A stretch of DNA of 11,980 nt, from contig RFJV01000096.1 of NCBI GenBank assembly GCA_003694775.1, positions 1-11,980 of the forward strand, given 5' to 3'. Shown here in pieces: positions 1 through 6,313 of the stretch. Position 1 is the stretch's first letter; each line of letters starts with the position of its first letter. The position numbers and the translations under genes were made by a program. Under the pieces are notes generated by a model. That model made no database searches, was not told where the DNA came from, and was given only the letters and a program-made list of their open reading frames with translations. The DNA is from Chloroflexota bacterium. GTDB lineage: Bacteria > Chloroflexota > Anaerolineae > 4572-78 > J111.

Positions 1-20
1 AACTCTCTAACTCTCTAACT
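1..20. repeat. 8-base tandem repeat at window edge
   Basis: The unit AACTCTCT occurs twice in tandem, followed by a partial third copy (AACT). The array is cut by the start of the window, so its true length is unknown. It lies in non-coding DNA ahead of the promoter of the first gene. Short tandem repeats of this kind sit between genes elsewhere in the window (821-855). I see no coding or structural role for it. Confidence 0.6.
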
Positions 21-61
21 GGATTGTACCTTATGCCGGGCGGATAGGCAATAATCATCAA

Positions 62-90
62 TTACACCAATCAATTTTTTGTGCTATAAT
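62..90 (+). promoter_or_regulatory. Extended -10 promoter for the first gene
   Basis: A perfect -10 hexamer TATAAT at 85-90 is preceded by TGC, giving the extended -10 motif TGnTATAAT. At 17-base spacing the -35 position (62-67, TTACAC) is a poor match, which an extended -10 can compensate for. Transcription would start near 97, leaving a leader of roughly 55 bases before the ATG at 153. The promoter could drive the first gene alone or read through into the sensory and kai genes, because I see no terminator between 815 and 874. Confidence 0.6.
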
Positions 91-152
91 GTCCCTGGAT
101 GTCTGATTTTGATACCCCAACATTCAACTCATCCTGATACCGGAGTGATTCA

Positions 153-815
153 ATGGCGAAGAAATTTGTGGTCTACATCGAAACCAAAGGCGACCCCATC
201 AGCGGGCAGGGGCCGCGAGCACATATTCCTGCTCTGCCGGGAGCGGCGGCCCGCGGGAAAACCATCGAAGAGGCCAAAGAGAACATCCGCCAGGCGGTGA
301 TTGAATACCTGCGCCTGCTCCGCAACGTTGGCGAACCGGTGCCCCGCGTGCGGGAAGGGCTGGAATTCGAGTTCGAAGAGGTGGATACCACCACCTTTTT
401 AACCGACTACGACGCCCTGCGGCCCAACGAAATGGAAACCATGTTCCGCTGGATGGCCGTATCGCGGCAGGAGCTGATGGACCTGGTCCGCGACCTGCCC
501 CAGGAGGCCCTGGACTGGCGCAAGGATGAGCAGTCGCCCAGCATCCGCGAAATTCTCTGCCGGCTGGCCGAGGCCGACCTCTGGTACACCGACCGGCTCA
601 TCCGCTGGCCCGAAGCCCCTCTGTTCCGGCTGGCCGCGGCTCGCGGGGTGGCTCTGGAACGTTTGCGGGAACTAAGCGAGGAAAAACGGGCCGGTATTAC
701 CACCTTCGAAGGGGAAGAATGGACTCCGCGCAAGGTCATACGCCGGATGCTGGAATTTGAACGGGAAATGATTCTGGAAATCAAGGATATTTTGAGCCAG
801 AAGGGTGGAGATTAG
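153..815 (+). CDS. HicB-like / DinB-like fusion protein
   Basis: This 220-residue soluble protein has two parts. Residues 1-75 look like a HicB antitoxin-type domain: a beta strand FVVYIE, the aHIPaLPG pattern (24-30), then GKTIEEAKENI (35-45) and a helix ending before GEPVP. Residues 95-215 resemble the DinB/YfiT four-helix family, with the typical segments DLPQEALDWR, SPSIREILCRLAEADLWY and a late FEREMILEI helix. DinB family members usually bind a metal through three histidines, but this half contains no histidine at all, so the site is lost. No HicA toxin gene lies beside it, so a toxin-antitoxin role is unlikely. GGAG at 142-145 lies 7 bases before the ATG, which supports this start. The domain assignments are by pattern, and the function is unknown. 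Confidence 0.8.
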   Translation: MAKKFVVYIETKGDPISGQGPRAHIPALPGAAARGKTIEEAKENIRQAVIEYLRLLRNVGEPVPRVREGLEFEFEEVDTTTFLTDYDALRPNEMETMFRWMAVSRQELMDLVRDLPQEALDWRKDEQSPSIREILCRLAEADLWYTDRLIRWPEAPLFRLAAARGVALERLRELSEEKRAGITTFEGEEWTPRKVIRRMLEFEREMILEIKDILSQKGGD

Positions 816-820
816 GGGGT

Positions 821-855
821 GGAGATTGGAGATTGGAGATTGGCGATTGGAGATT
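821..855. repeat. 7-base tandem repeat (GGAGATT, five units)
   Basis: Five tandem heptamers run from 821 to 855. Four are GGAGATT and the fourth unit is GGCGATT. An isolated sixth copy at 807-813 includes the end of the preceding gene's stop codon. The array fills most of the 58-base gap between the HicB/DinB gene and the lipoprotein gene. It resembles the short tandemly repeated repetitive (STRR) heptamers described in cyanobacteria, and similar arrays occur in other bacterial phyla. The GGAG core looks like a ribosome-binding site, so the array may make automated start calls unreliable here. Confidence 0.85.
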
Positions 856-873
856 GAATTGGGGATTAGAAAA

Positions 874-1803
874 GTGAACCGGAAAAATGTCGTTTTGCTG
901 GTGGTGTTGCTGTTGCTGGTCCTTTTAACCGGCTGTGCTGCCGCCCAGGCAGAGAACTTGCCCTACGTAAACCTGGAGCACCGCCAGCCGCTTCCTCCCA
1001 TTGCCCCGGCGGAAGTCAAGCCCTTGCGGATAGCCGTAGCCGCCATTCTTTCTCCCCAGGGCACCGCCGAAAGCTACAGCGAGCTGGCCGACTACATCTC
1101 CAAAAAGCTGGACCGGCCTGTGGAGCTGGTTCAGCGGCGCACCTACGCCGAAGTGAACGACCTTATCGCCCAGAACAAGGTGGATATCGCCTTTGTCTGC
1201 ACCAGTGCCTACGTGGTGGGGCACGATACCTTTGGAATGGAACTGCTGGCCGCGCCGGAGGTCAATCGGGAGCAGGTTTACTACTCGGTCCTCATCGTCC
1301 CCGCCGACAGCCCCGCCACCAGCATTGCCGACCTCAAGGGCAAGGTCTTTGCCTTTACCGACCCGATGAGCCACAGCGGACGGGCCTACCCCACCTATCT
1401 GCTCCGGCAGGAACTGGGCGTGTCGCCAGAACAATTCTTCAGCCGCACCTTCTTTACCTACAGCCACGACCGGGCCATCCAGGCCGTGGCCGAACGCGTG
1501 GCCGACGGTGCGGCGGTAGACAGCCTGGTCCTGGATTACGCCCTCCAGCGGGACCCCAGCCTCAAAGACCGTGTCCGTGTCATCCACCGCTCGCCGCCGT
1601 TCGGTATTCCGCCCGTGGTGGCACCGCCGCAAGCCTCCCCGCGGCTCAAAGCCCGGCTCCAACAGCTCCTCCTCGATATGTCCAACGACCCGGAAGGCCG
1701 GCTGGTGCTCCAGCACCTGGGGTTCGACCGCTTCACCCTGATTGAAGACCGGGTATACGCCAGCGCCCGAAAGGTCATCCAGACCGTAGGAGAGCTGAAG
1801 TGA
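874..1803 (+). CDS. PhnD-like substrate-binding lipoprotein (probable sensor subunit)
   Basis: From a GTG start this gives 309 residues. It opens with a basic N-terminus (VNRKN), a leucine/valine-rich core and a lipobox LTGC with Cys21 as the lipidation site, so the mature protein should be a membrane-anchored extracytoplasmic lipoprotein. The rest follows the phosphate/phosphonate-binding PhnD family (Pfam Phosphonate-bd): an [10 protein letters not shown] strand, [30 protein letters not shown], then the [12 protein letters not shown] ligand loop and SHDRAIQAV. No permease or ATPase gene is adjacent. Instead it overlaps a histidine kinase by 4 bases, as expected for a sensory binding protein such as AioX or the PhnD-like part of TtrS. 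An in-frame ATG at 805 would add a repeat-encoded tail before the signal peptide. The GTG at 874, preceded by GGGG at 861-864, is better. The ligand is unknown. Confidence 0.85.
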   Translation: MNRKNVVLLVVLLLLVLLTGCAAAQAENLPYVNLEHRQPLPPIAPAEVKPLRIAVAAILSPQGTAESYSELADYISKKLDRPVELVQRRTYAEVNDLIAQNKVDIAFVCTSAYVVGHDTFGMELLAAPEVNREQVYYSVLIVPADSPATSIADLKGKVFAFTDPMSHSGRAYPTYLLRQELGVSPEQFFSRTFFTYSHDRAIQAVAERVADGAAVDSLVLDYALQRDPSLKDRVRVIHRSPPFGIPPVVAPPQASPRLKARLQQLLLDMSNDPEGRLVLQHLGFDRFTLIEDRVYASARKVIQTVGELK

Positions 1804-3242
1804 GCACCCTGACGGCTTACCTCCAGCGCTACCCCCGCCTGAATGCCTGGTTCAACCGCTGGTGGGACTGGGCCGGCGCAGTGGGTGTCCGCACAAAGAT
1901 TCTGGGCATTGTGCTGACCCTCACCATCGTGCTGGGATTGGGGGTTACCTGGCAGGTCCGCCTGATGATGACCTACACCCTCATCGCCGAGCTGGAAGAA
2001 CGGGGGGTCTCCATTGCCAGCGACCTGGCCGCCCGCAGTGTAGACCCCATCCTCCTCAACGATACCTTTGCCCTCTACGAACTGCTGACCGAAATCCAGA
2101 CCAACCACAACGACGTAGCCTACGCTTTTGTGGTTGACCCCCAGGGCCGGGTGCTGGCCCATACCTTTGAAGGTGGTTTTCCGGTGGAACTGCTCACCAT
2201 CAACAGCATCAGCGGAGAAGATTTTCCCCAGCAGGTCCGGTATATGAGCAACCAGGGCATCATGCACGATTTCGTGATGCCCATTTTTAATGGCCGCTCC
2301 GGCTTTGTGCGGGTAGGGATGAACGAAGAACGCATCCAGCGGGTGGTCAACACCGTAACCGGGCAAATGCTGTTGACCACCCTGCTGGTGGCCCTGATTG
2401 GCATTGCCGCGGCCACCTTCTTAACCTGGCTGTTGACCCGCCCCATCCTGCAGTTGGTCGAAACTACCCGGCAGGTCGGGCAGGGCAACCTGAACGTCCG
2501 GGCGGCGCGCTGGGCCAACGACGAAATCGGCACCCTGGCGGATGCCTTCAACCAGATGGTGGACGACCTGAAGGCCAGCCAGCAGGCCATTGCCGAAAAG
2601 GAAGCCGCCCGCACCCGTCTGCTGGCCCAGCTCATCAATGCCCAGGAAGAGGAACGCCGCCGCATTGCCCGCGAACTGCACGACGGCGTTGGGCAGGCCC
2701 TGACCTCGATTATGGTTGGGGTGAAACTGCTGGGCCAGACCGCAGACGGGCAAACCTTTGCCCAAAAACGGGCCGAACTGCGGCAGGTCGCCGAAGAAAC
2801 CCTGCACAGCGTCCGTCTGCTCAGCCGCCAGCTTCGGCCCAGTGTGCTGGACGACCTGGGGCTGGTGGCCGCTCTGGAGCGGTACGCGGCCGAGTTCGCC
2901 ACCACCTACCCCAACCTGACCGTGGATTTGCACTGCCACCTGCCTCACCGGTTAGACCCGCCGGTGGAAATTACCCTCTACCGGATTGTGCAGGAAGCAA
3001 TGACCAACGCCGCCCGGCACAGCGGGGCCACCACCCTCAGCGTTCTGCTGTCTACCCGCGACGGGCGGGTGCAGGCCATCATCGAAGACAACGGCCGCGG
3101 CTTCGACCCGGCCCTGGCCCGCCGGGCCGGCAACAGTGTGGGCCTGCACAGCATGACCGAACGGGCCGAACTGCTGGGCGGGCAGGTCAATATTGAGAGC
3201 GGTTCCGATGGAACCACCGTATACGTGGAGATACCGCAATGA
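1800..3242 (+). CDS. Membrane sensor histidine kinase, NarX/LiaS type (HisKA_3)
   Basis: This is a 480-residue sensor kinase. TM1 is at about 33-51 and TM2 at about 190-212. They flank an extracytoplasmic region of about 140 residues that could touch the preceding lipoprotein. A HAMP domain follows (about 213-260, with [13 protein letters not shown]). The HisKA_3 dimerisation domain holds the phospho-acceptor His294 in the motif RELHDGVGQ. The HATPase has its N box at [10 protein letters not shown] (Asn403), a G1 box EDNGRGFD (429-436) and a [14 protein letters not shown] lid region (448-461). All catalytic landmarks are present. The GTG start overlaps the lipoprotein stop (GTGA), with AGGAG at 1788-1792 upstream. 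The stop overlaps the regulator start (ATGA). Its target is almost certainly the adjacent regulator. The signal is unknown, but an inorganic oxyanion or phosphorus compound fits the PhnD-like partner. Confidence 0.93.
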   Translation: MSTLTAYLQRYPRLNAWFNRWWDWAGAVGVRTKILGIVLTLTIVLGLGVTWQVRLMMTYTLIAELEERGVSIASDLAARSVDPILLNDTFALYELLTEIQTNHNDVAYAFVVDPQGRVLAHTFEGGFPVELLTINSISGEDFPQQVRYMSNQGIMHDFVMPIFNGRSGFVRVGMNEERIQRVVNTVTGQMLLTTLLVALIGIAAATFLTWLLTRPILQLVETTRQVGQGNLNVRAARWANDEIGTLADAFNQMVDDLKASQQAIAEKEAARTRLLAQLINAQEEERRRIARELHDGVGQALTSIMVGVKLLGQTADGQTFAQKRAELRQVAEETLHSVRLLSRQLRPSVLDDLGLVAALERYAAEFATTYPNLTVDLHCHLPHRLDPPVEITLYRIVQEAMTNAARHSGATTLSVLLSTRDGRVQAIIEDNGRGFDPALARRAGNSVGLHSMTERAELLGGQVNIESGSDGTTVYVEIPQ

Positions 3243-3910
3243 CCAGACCCATCCGCTTGCTGATTGCCGATGACCACGCCGTTTTGCGCGCCGGGTTGAA
3301 GGCTCTGCTCAACGGCCAGCCGGATATGGAAGTTATCGGGGAGGCGGGCGATGGTCTGAACTGTGTCCAGGCCGCCGCCGCACTCCGGCCAGATGTGCTC
3401 CTGCTGGATATCAATATGCCCCACTGCAACGGCCTGGAAGCACTGTCCGAAATCCGGCGGCAAAGCCCGGAGACGCGCGTCCTCATTCTGACCATGCACG
3501 ACGACGCCGAATATCTGCGCGAGGCGCTGGCCGCGGGCAGTGCCGGCTACGTGCTCAAACAGGCCGCAGACACGGAACTTTTATCCGCCATCCGCACCGT
3601 GTACAACGGCGGTGTATTTCTGCACCCTACCCACACCAAAATCCTGCTGGAAGATGCTTCGGACAGGGCTTCTTCCTCCGCCCTCCCCGATGATGACCGG
3701 CTCCACCAGCTCAGCAGTCGGGAGCAAGAGGTCCTGCGCCACATTGCCCTGGGATACTCCAACAAGGAAATTGCCAACATGCTCTATCTGAGCGTAAAAA
3801 CGGTTGAAACCTACAAAGCCCGGCTGATGGAAAAGCTGGGGCTGACCACCAGAGCCGCCCTGGTCCGCTTTGCCCTCAAGCACGGCCTGCTGGATGAAGA
3901 AAAAGAGTAG
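3239..3910 (+). CDS. NarL/FixJ-family response regulator
   Basis: This is a 223-residue DNA-binding response regulator. The receiver domain (about 5-120) has the acidic pair Asp11-Asp12, phospho-acceptor Asp57 in LLLDINMP, Thr85 in LILT and Lys107 in YVLKQ. After a linker (about 125-153) comes a LuxR-type helix-turn-helix (about 156-212: [20 protein letters not shown], then [18 protein letters not shown]). This is the usual partner architecture for HisKA_3 kinases. The ATG overlaps the kinase stop by 4 bases, and GGAG at 3227-3230 serves as its ribosome-binding site. Its target promoters are not known. The palindrome at 8861-8878, upstream of the molybdoenzyme operon, is one candidate site worth testing. 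Confidence 0.94.
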   Translation: MTRPIRLLIADDHAVLRAGLKALLNGQPDMEVIGEAGDGLNCVQAAAALRPDVLLLDINMPHCNGLEALSEIRRQSPETRVLILTMHDDAEYLREALAAGSAGYVLKQAADTELLSAIRTVYNGGVFLHPTHTKILLEDASDRASSSALPDDDRLHQLSSREQEVLRHIALGYSNKEIANMLYLSVKTVETYKARLMEKLGLTTRAALVRFALKHGLLDEEKE

Positions 3911-3924
3911 CAAAGGAAAAACCA

Positions 3925-5613
3925 ATGCTGACCCATCTTCCCCCCGAACAAAAACTGCCCAAATCACCCACGGGAATTGACGGCCTGGATGAAATCACCG
4001 AAGGCGGACTGCCCAAAGGACGGCCCACCCTGGTTTGCGGCGGCCCCGGCTGTGGCAAAACCCTCCTGGCGATGGAATTCCTCATCCGCGGGGCCATCGA
4101 GTACAACGAGCCGGGGGTATTCGTTGCCTTTGAAGAAACCCCGGAAGAACTGGCCCAGAACGTGGCCTCTATCGGGTTCGACCTGCCGGCGCTGGTTGCC
4201 GAGGGGAAAATCCTCATCGACTACATTCACCTGGACCCCACCGAATTCGAAGAAAGCGGAAGCTACGACCTGAGCGGCCTGTTCATCCGGCTGGAGCAGG
4301 CCATCCACCGCATCCGGGCCCGCCGCGTGGCTCTGGACACCGTAGAAGTGCTCTTTTCCGGCCTGCAGAACGCGGCCATCCTGCGAGCAGAACTGCGCCG
4401 CCTGTTCCGCTGGCTCAAAGAGAAAGAAGTCACCGCGGTTATCACCGCCGAGCGAAACGAAACCGGGTTGACCCGCTACGGCCTGGAAGAATACGTGTCC
4501 GATTGCGTCATCCTCCTGGAGCACCTGCGTACCAATCAGATAGCCACCCGCCGCTTGCAGGTCATCAAATATCGCGGCTCCCGGCACGGCACCAACGCCT
4601 ACCCCTTCATCATCGGCGATACCGGCGTAAACGTGATACCGATTACCTCGGTGGGGCTGGATTATTCCGCCTCTGCAGAACGCATCAGCAGCGGCATCCC
4701 CGCTCTGGACGACATGCTGGGCGGCGGCCTGTACCGGGGCAGTACCGTTTTGCTCAGCGGAGCCGCCGGCACCGGAAAGACCACCATTTCCGCCGGATTC
4801 CTGGAGGCCGCCTGCCGCCGCGGCGAAAAAGGGCTGTTCTTTTCTTTTGAAGAGTCGCCGGCCCAGATTGTGCGCAATATGCAGTCTGTGGGCCTGAAGC
4901 TGGAACCCTGGCTGGAAAAAGAGACCCTCCGCATCCTGGCCAACCGCCCCCCCATCGACGGGCTGGAAGCCCATCTGAACTTCATCATCCGGCAAACCCT
5001 CGCCTTCCAGCCGGACTGCGTGGTGCTGGACCCCATCAGCGGATTCCTGTTCAACACCCAGGAAACCGAGGTCAAGGGGCTGATTATCCGCCTGATAGAC
5101 TTTATGAAAGCCCGCGGCATTACCCTGCTGATGACCAGCCTGACCCGCGTGCTCCAGCAGGTCGACCATACCGAGGCGGCTATCTCTTCCCTGGCCGATA
5201 GCTGGATAGTGGTCCGGAATCTGGAAACCATCGGCGAGCGCACCCGCGGCATCTACATTGTGAAATCGCGCGGAATGGCCCATTCCAACGAGGTGCGGGA
5301 GTTCCGGCTGACCTCTGAGGGAGTAGCCCTGCAGGAAATGTACCTGGGACCGGAGGGTGTTCTCAGCGGCGCGGCCCGCCGCGCCCGGATGGCCCAGGAC
5401 CAGGCCGAAGAGCAGGCCCGGCAGTTGGAAATTGCCCGCCTGCAGGAAACCCTGGAAAGCAAAGGAAAAATCCTGAAGCATCGTCTGGCGGTGATGCAGG
5501 CTGAGTTTGAAGCCGAAAAAGCCGAGATTTTGGGCCAGATTGCCCGGCTGGAGCAGAAACAAAACAAACCGCACAAGCTTACCATACCGGTAGACGAAGA
5601 CCGGCCCGGTTGA
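3925..5613 (+). CDS. kaiC: KaiC-family two-domain ATPase/autokinase
   Basis: This 562-residue protein is a double RecA-like (CI-CII) KaiC homologue. CI has Walker A GGPGCGKT (39-46), the catalytic Glu pair 70-71 in FEET, and a KaiC-like IKYRGSRHG segment with Lys215/Arg217. CII has Walker A GAAGTGKTT (279-287), Glu309-Glu310 in FEES, and KSRG (447-450). The stretch AISSLADS puts Ser421-Ser422 at the position of the KaiC autophosphorylation residues Ser431/Thr432, so kinase activity is plausible. After about residue 480 the protein becomes a charged, Gln/Glu-rich coiled coil (about 484-546) in place of the short tail that binds KaiA in cyanobacteria, and no kaiA is present. AAAGGA at 3912-3917 supports the ATG. 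The gene starts 14 bases after the response regulator and is followed by two kaiB genes, which favours KaiC over a generic RadA/KaiC-like ATPase. Confidence 0.93.
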   Translation: MLTHLPPEQKLPKSPTGIDGLDEITEGGLPKGRPTLVCGGPGCGKTLLAMEFLIRGAIEYNEPGVFVAFEETPEELAQNVASIGFDLPALVAEGKILIDYIHLDPTEFEESGSYDLSGLFIRLEQAIHRIRARRVALDTVEVLFSGLQNAAILRAELRRLFRWLKEKEVTAVITAERNETGLTRYGLEEYVSDCVILLEHLRTNQIATRRLQVIKYRGSRHGTNAYPFIIGDTGVNVIPITSVGLDYSASAERISSGIPALDDMLGGGLYRGSTVLLSGAAGTGKTTISAGFLEAACRRGEKGLFFSFEESPAQIVRNMQSVGLKLEPWLEKETLRILANRPPIDGLEAHLNFIIRQTLAFQPDCVVLDPISGFLFNTQETEVKGLIIRLIDFMKARGITLLMTSLTRVLQQVDHTEAAISSLADSWIVVRNLETIGERTRGIYIVKSRGMAHSNEVREFRLTSEGVALQEMYLGPEGVLSGAARRARMAQDQAEEQARQLEIARLQETLESKGKILKHRLAVMQAEFEAEKAEILGQIARLEQKQNKPHKLTIPVDEDRPG

Positions 5614-5683
5614 AAAATTTACAATGCCGGACTGAACAGGTACGAATTTTCGGGCAGGAACCAGGCCCTTACGGAGACCCAAA

Positions 5684-6004
5684 ATGACCCAGCTTTATCC
5701 AGCCTCATCACCAGAAGTGCCCGCCAACCCGGACCAGTGGCAGTTGCGGCTGTACGTTGCCAACCAGTCCCCCCGTTCCCTGCAGGCCCTGGCAAACCTG
5801 ACCCGAATGTGCGAAAAGTATCTGCCGGACCGGTACACCATTGAGGTGATTGACCTGTTCCAGGAACCGGAACGGGCCGGACAGGACCAGATTATCGCCA
5901 TTCCCACCCTGGTCAGAACGCACCCCCAACCGGTGTGCAAACTCATCGGCGACCTCTCGGATACAGGCAAACTTTTGGCCGGTCTGGGAATTACAGCTTT
6001 GTGA
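5684..6004 (+). CDS. kaiB: KaiB-family protein, first copy
   Basis: This is a 106-residue protein of the KaiB thioredoxin-like fold. Characteristic segments are LRLYVANQSPRSLQALANL (22-40), IEVIDLFQEPERAGQDQI (53-70), IPTLV (73-77) and IGDLSDTGKLLAGLGI (88-103). KaiB binds the CI ring of KaiC and in cyanobacteria recruits the clock-output kinase. This copy carries about 18 extra N-terminal residues. It also replaces the usual PPPVRR element before GDLS with PQPVCK, so it has diverged from the canonical surface. The start has CGGAG at 5672-5676. A 70-base gap separates it from kaiC, with no clear terminator in it. The second kaiB starts 7 bases after its stop. Confidence 0.92.
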   Translation: MTQLYPASSPEVPANPDQWQLRLYVANQSPRSLQALANLTRMCEKYLPDRYTIEVIDLFQEPERAGQDQIIAIPTLVRTHPQPVCKLIGDLSDTGKLLAGLGITAL

Positions 6005-6011
6005 GGATAAA

Positions 6012-6311
6012 ATGGACCAGCTCACAGCCGGTACAGACCTGTATACCCTGAGGCTGTACGTTTGCGGAAGCACCCCGGCCTCAACGCGCGCCGTGGCAAA
6101 TGTTAAAGCCGCCTGCGAAAAATTCTTGCCCAACCGGTACGACCTGAGCATCATCGACCTGTACCAGAACCCGGCCCAGGCCCAGGACGACCGCATCTTG
6201 GCCGCGCCTACGCTGGTCAAAGCCGCGCCGCCGCCGGTCCGCCGCTGTGTGGGCGACCTGTCCCAAACCGACTGCCTCTTCAGTGCCCTGGGACTGAATG
6301 GGGAGGTGTAG
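6012..6311 (+). CDS. kaiB: KaiB-family protein, second copy
   Basis: This 99-residue protein is closer to canonical KaiB than its neighbour. Key segments are LRLYVCGSTPASTRAVANV (13-31), LSIIDLYQNPAQAQDDRILA (45-64), APTLVKAAPPPVRR (65-78) and VGDLSQTDCLFSALGL (80-95). The PPPVRR...GDLS element is intact. It has four cysteines (18, 35, 79, 88), one of them in the YVCGS strand end, but no CxxC redox motif. The open frame extends upstream to 5850, but that part overlaps the first kaiB. The ATG at 6012, with GAGG at 6003-6006, restores a normal KaiB length. It ends 2 bases before the GTG of the hybrid kinase, so the pair is probably translationally coupled. Its function should be KaiC binding, possibly signalling to the kinase downstream. 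Confidence 0.93.
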   Translation: MDQLTAGTDLYTLRLYVCGSTPASTRAVANVKAACEKFLPNRYDLSIIDLYQNPAQAQDDRILAAPTLVKAAPPPVRRCVGDLSQTDCLFSALGLNGEV

Positions 6312-6313
6312 CC

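Noticed and set aside
153..815. HicAB toxin-antitoxin module
   Set aside because: There is no HicA-like toxin frame upstream in 1-152 or downstream, and the protein is a fusion rather than a plain HicB.
805..873. ATG at 805 as the start of the lipoprotein gene
   Set aside because: The extra residues (WRLEIGDWRLEIE) are encoded by the heptamer repeat and would precede a signal peptide. GTG at 874 gives a normal 20-residue lipoprotein signal.
5610..5625. Promoter between kaiC and the first kaiB (TTGAAA and TACAAT)
   Set aside because: The two boxes are only 4 bases apart and no alternative -35 lies at normal spacing.
3964..5682. Long minus-strand open frame (572 codons) opposite kaiC
   Set aside because: GC-rich codon use leaves few stops on the opposite strand. 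The translation has no recognisable domain, and the + strand frame is clearly KaiC.
5850..6011. Upstream extension of the second kaiB frame
   Set aside because: It overlaps the first kaiB in another frame and has no KaiB-like sequence. The ATG at 6012 has a ribosome-binding site and gives the usual length.
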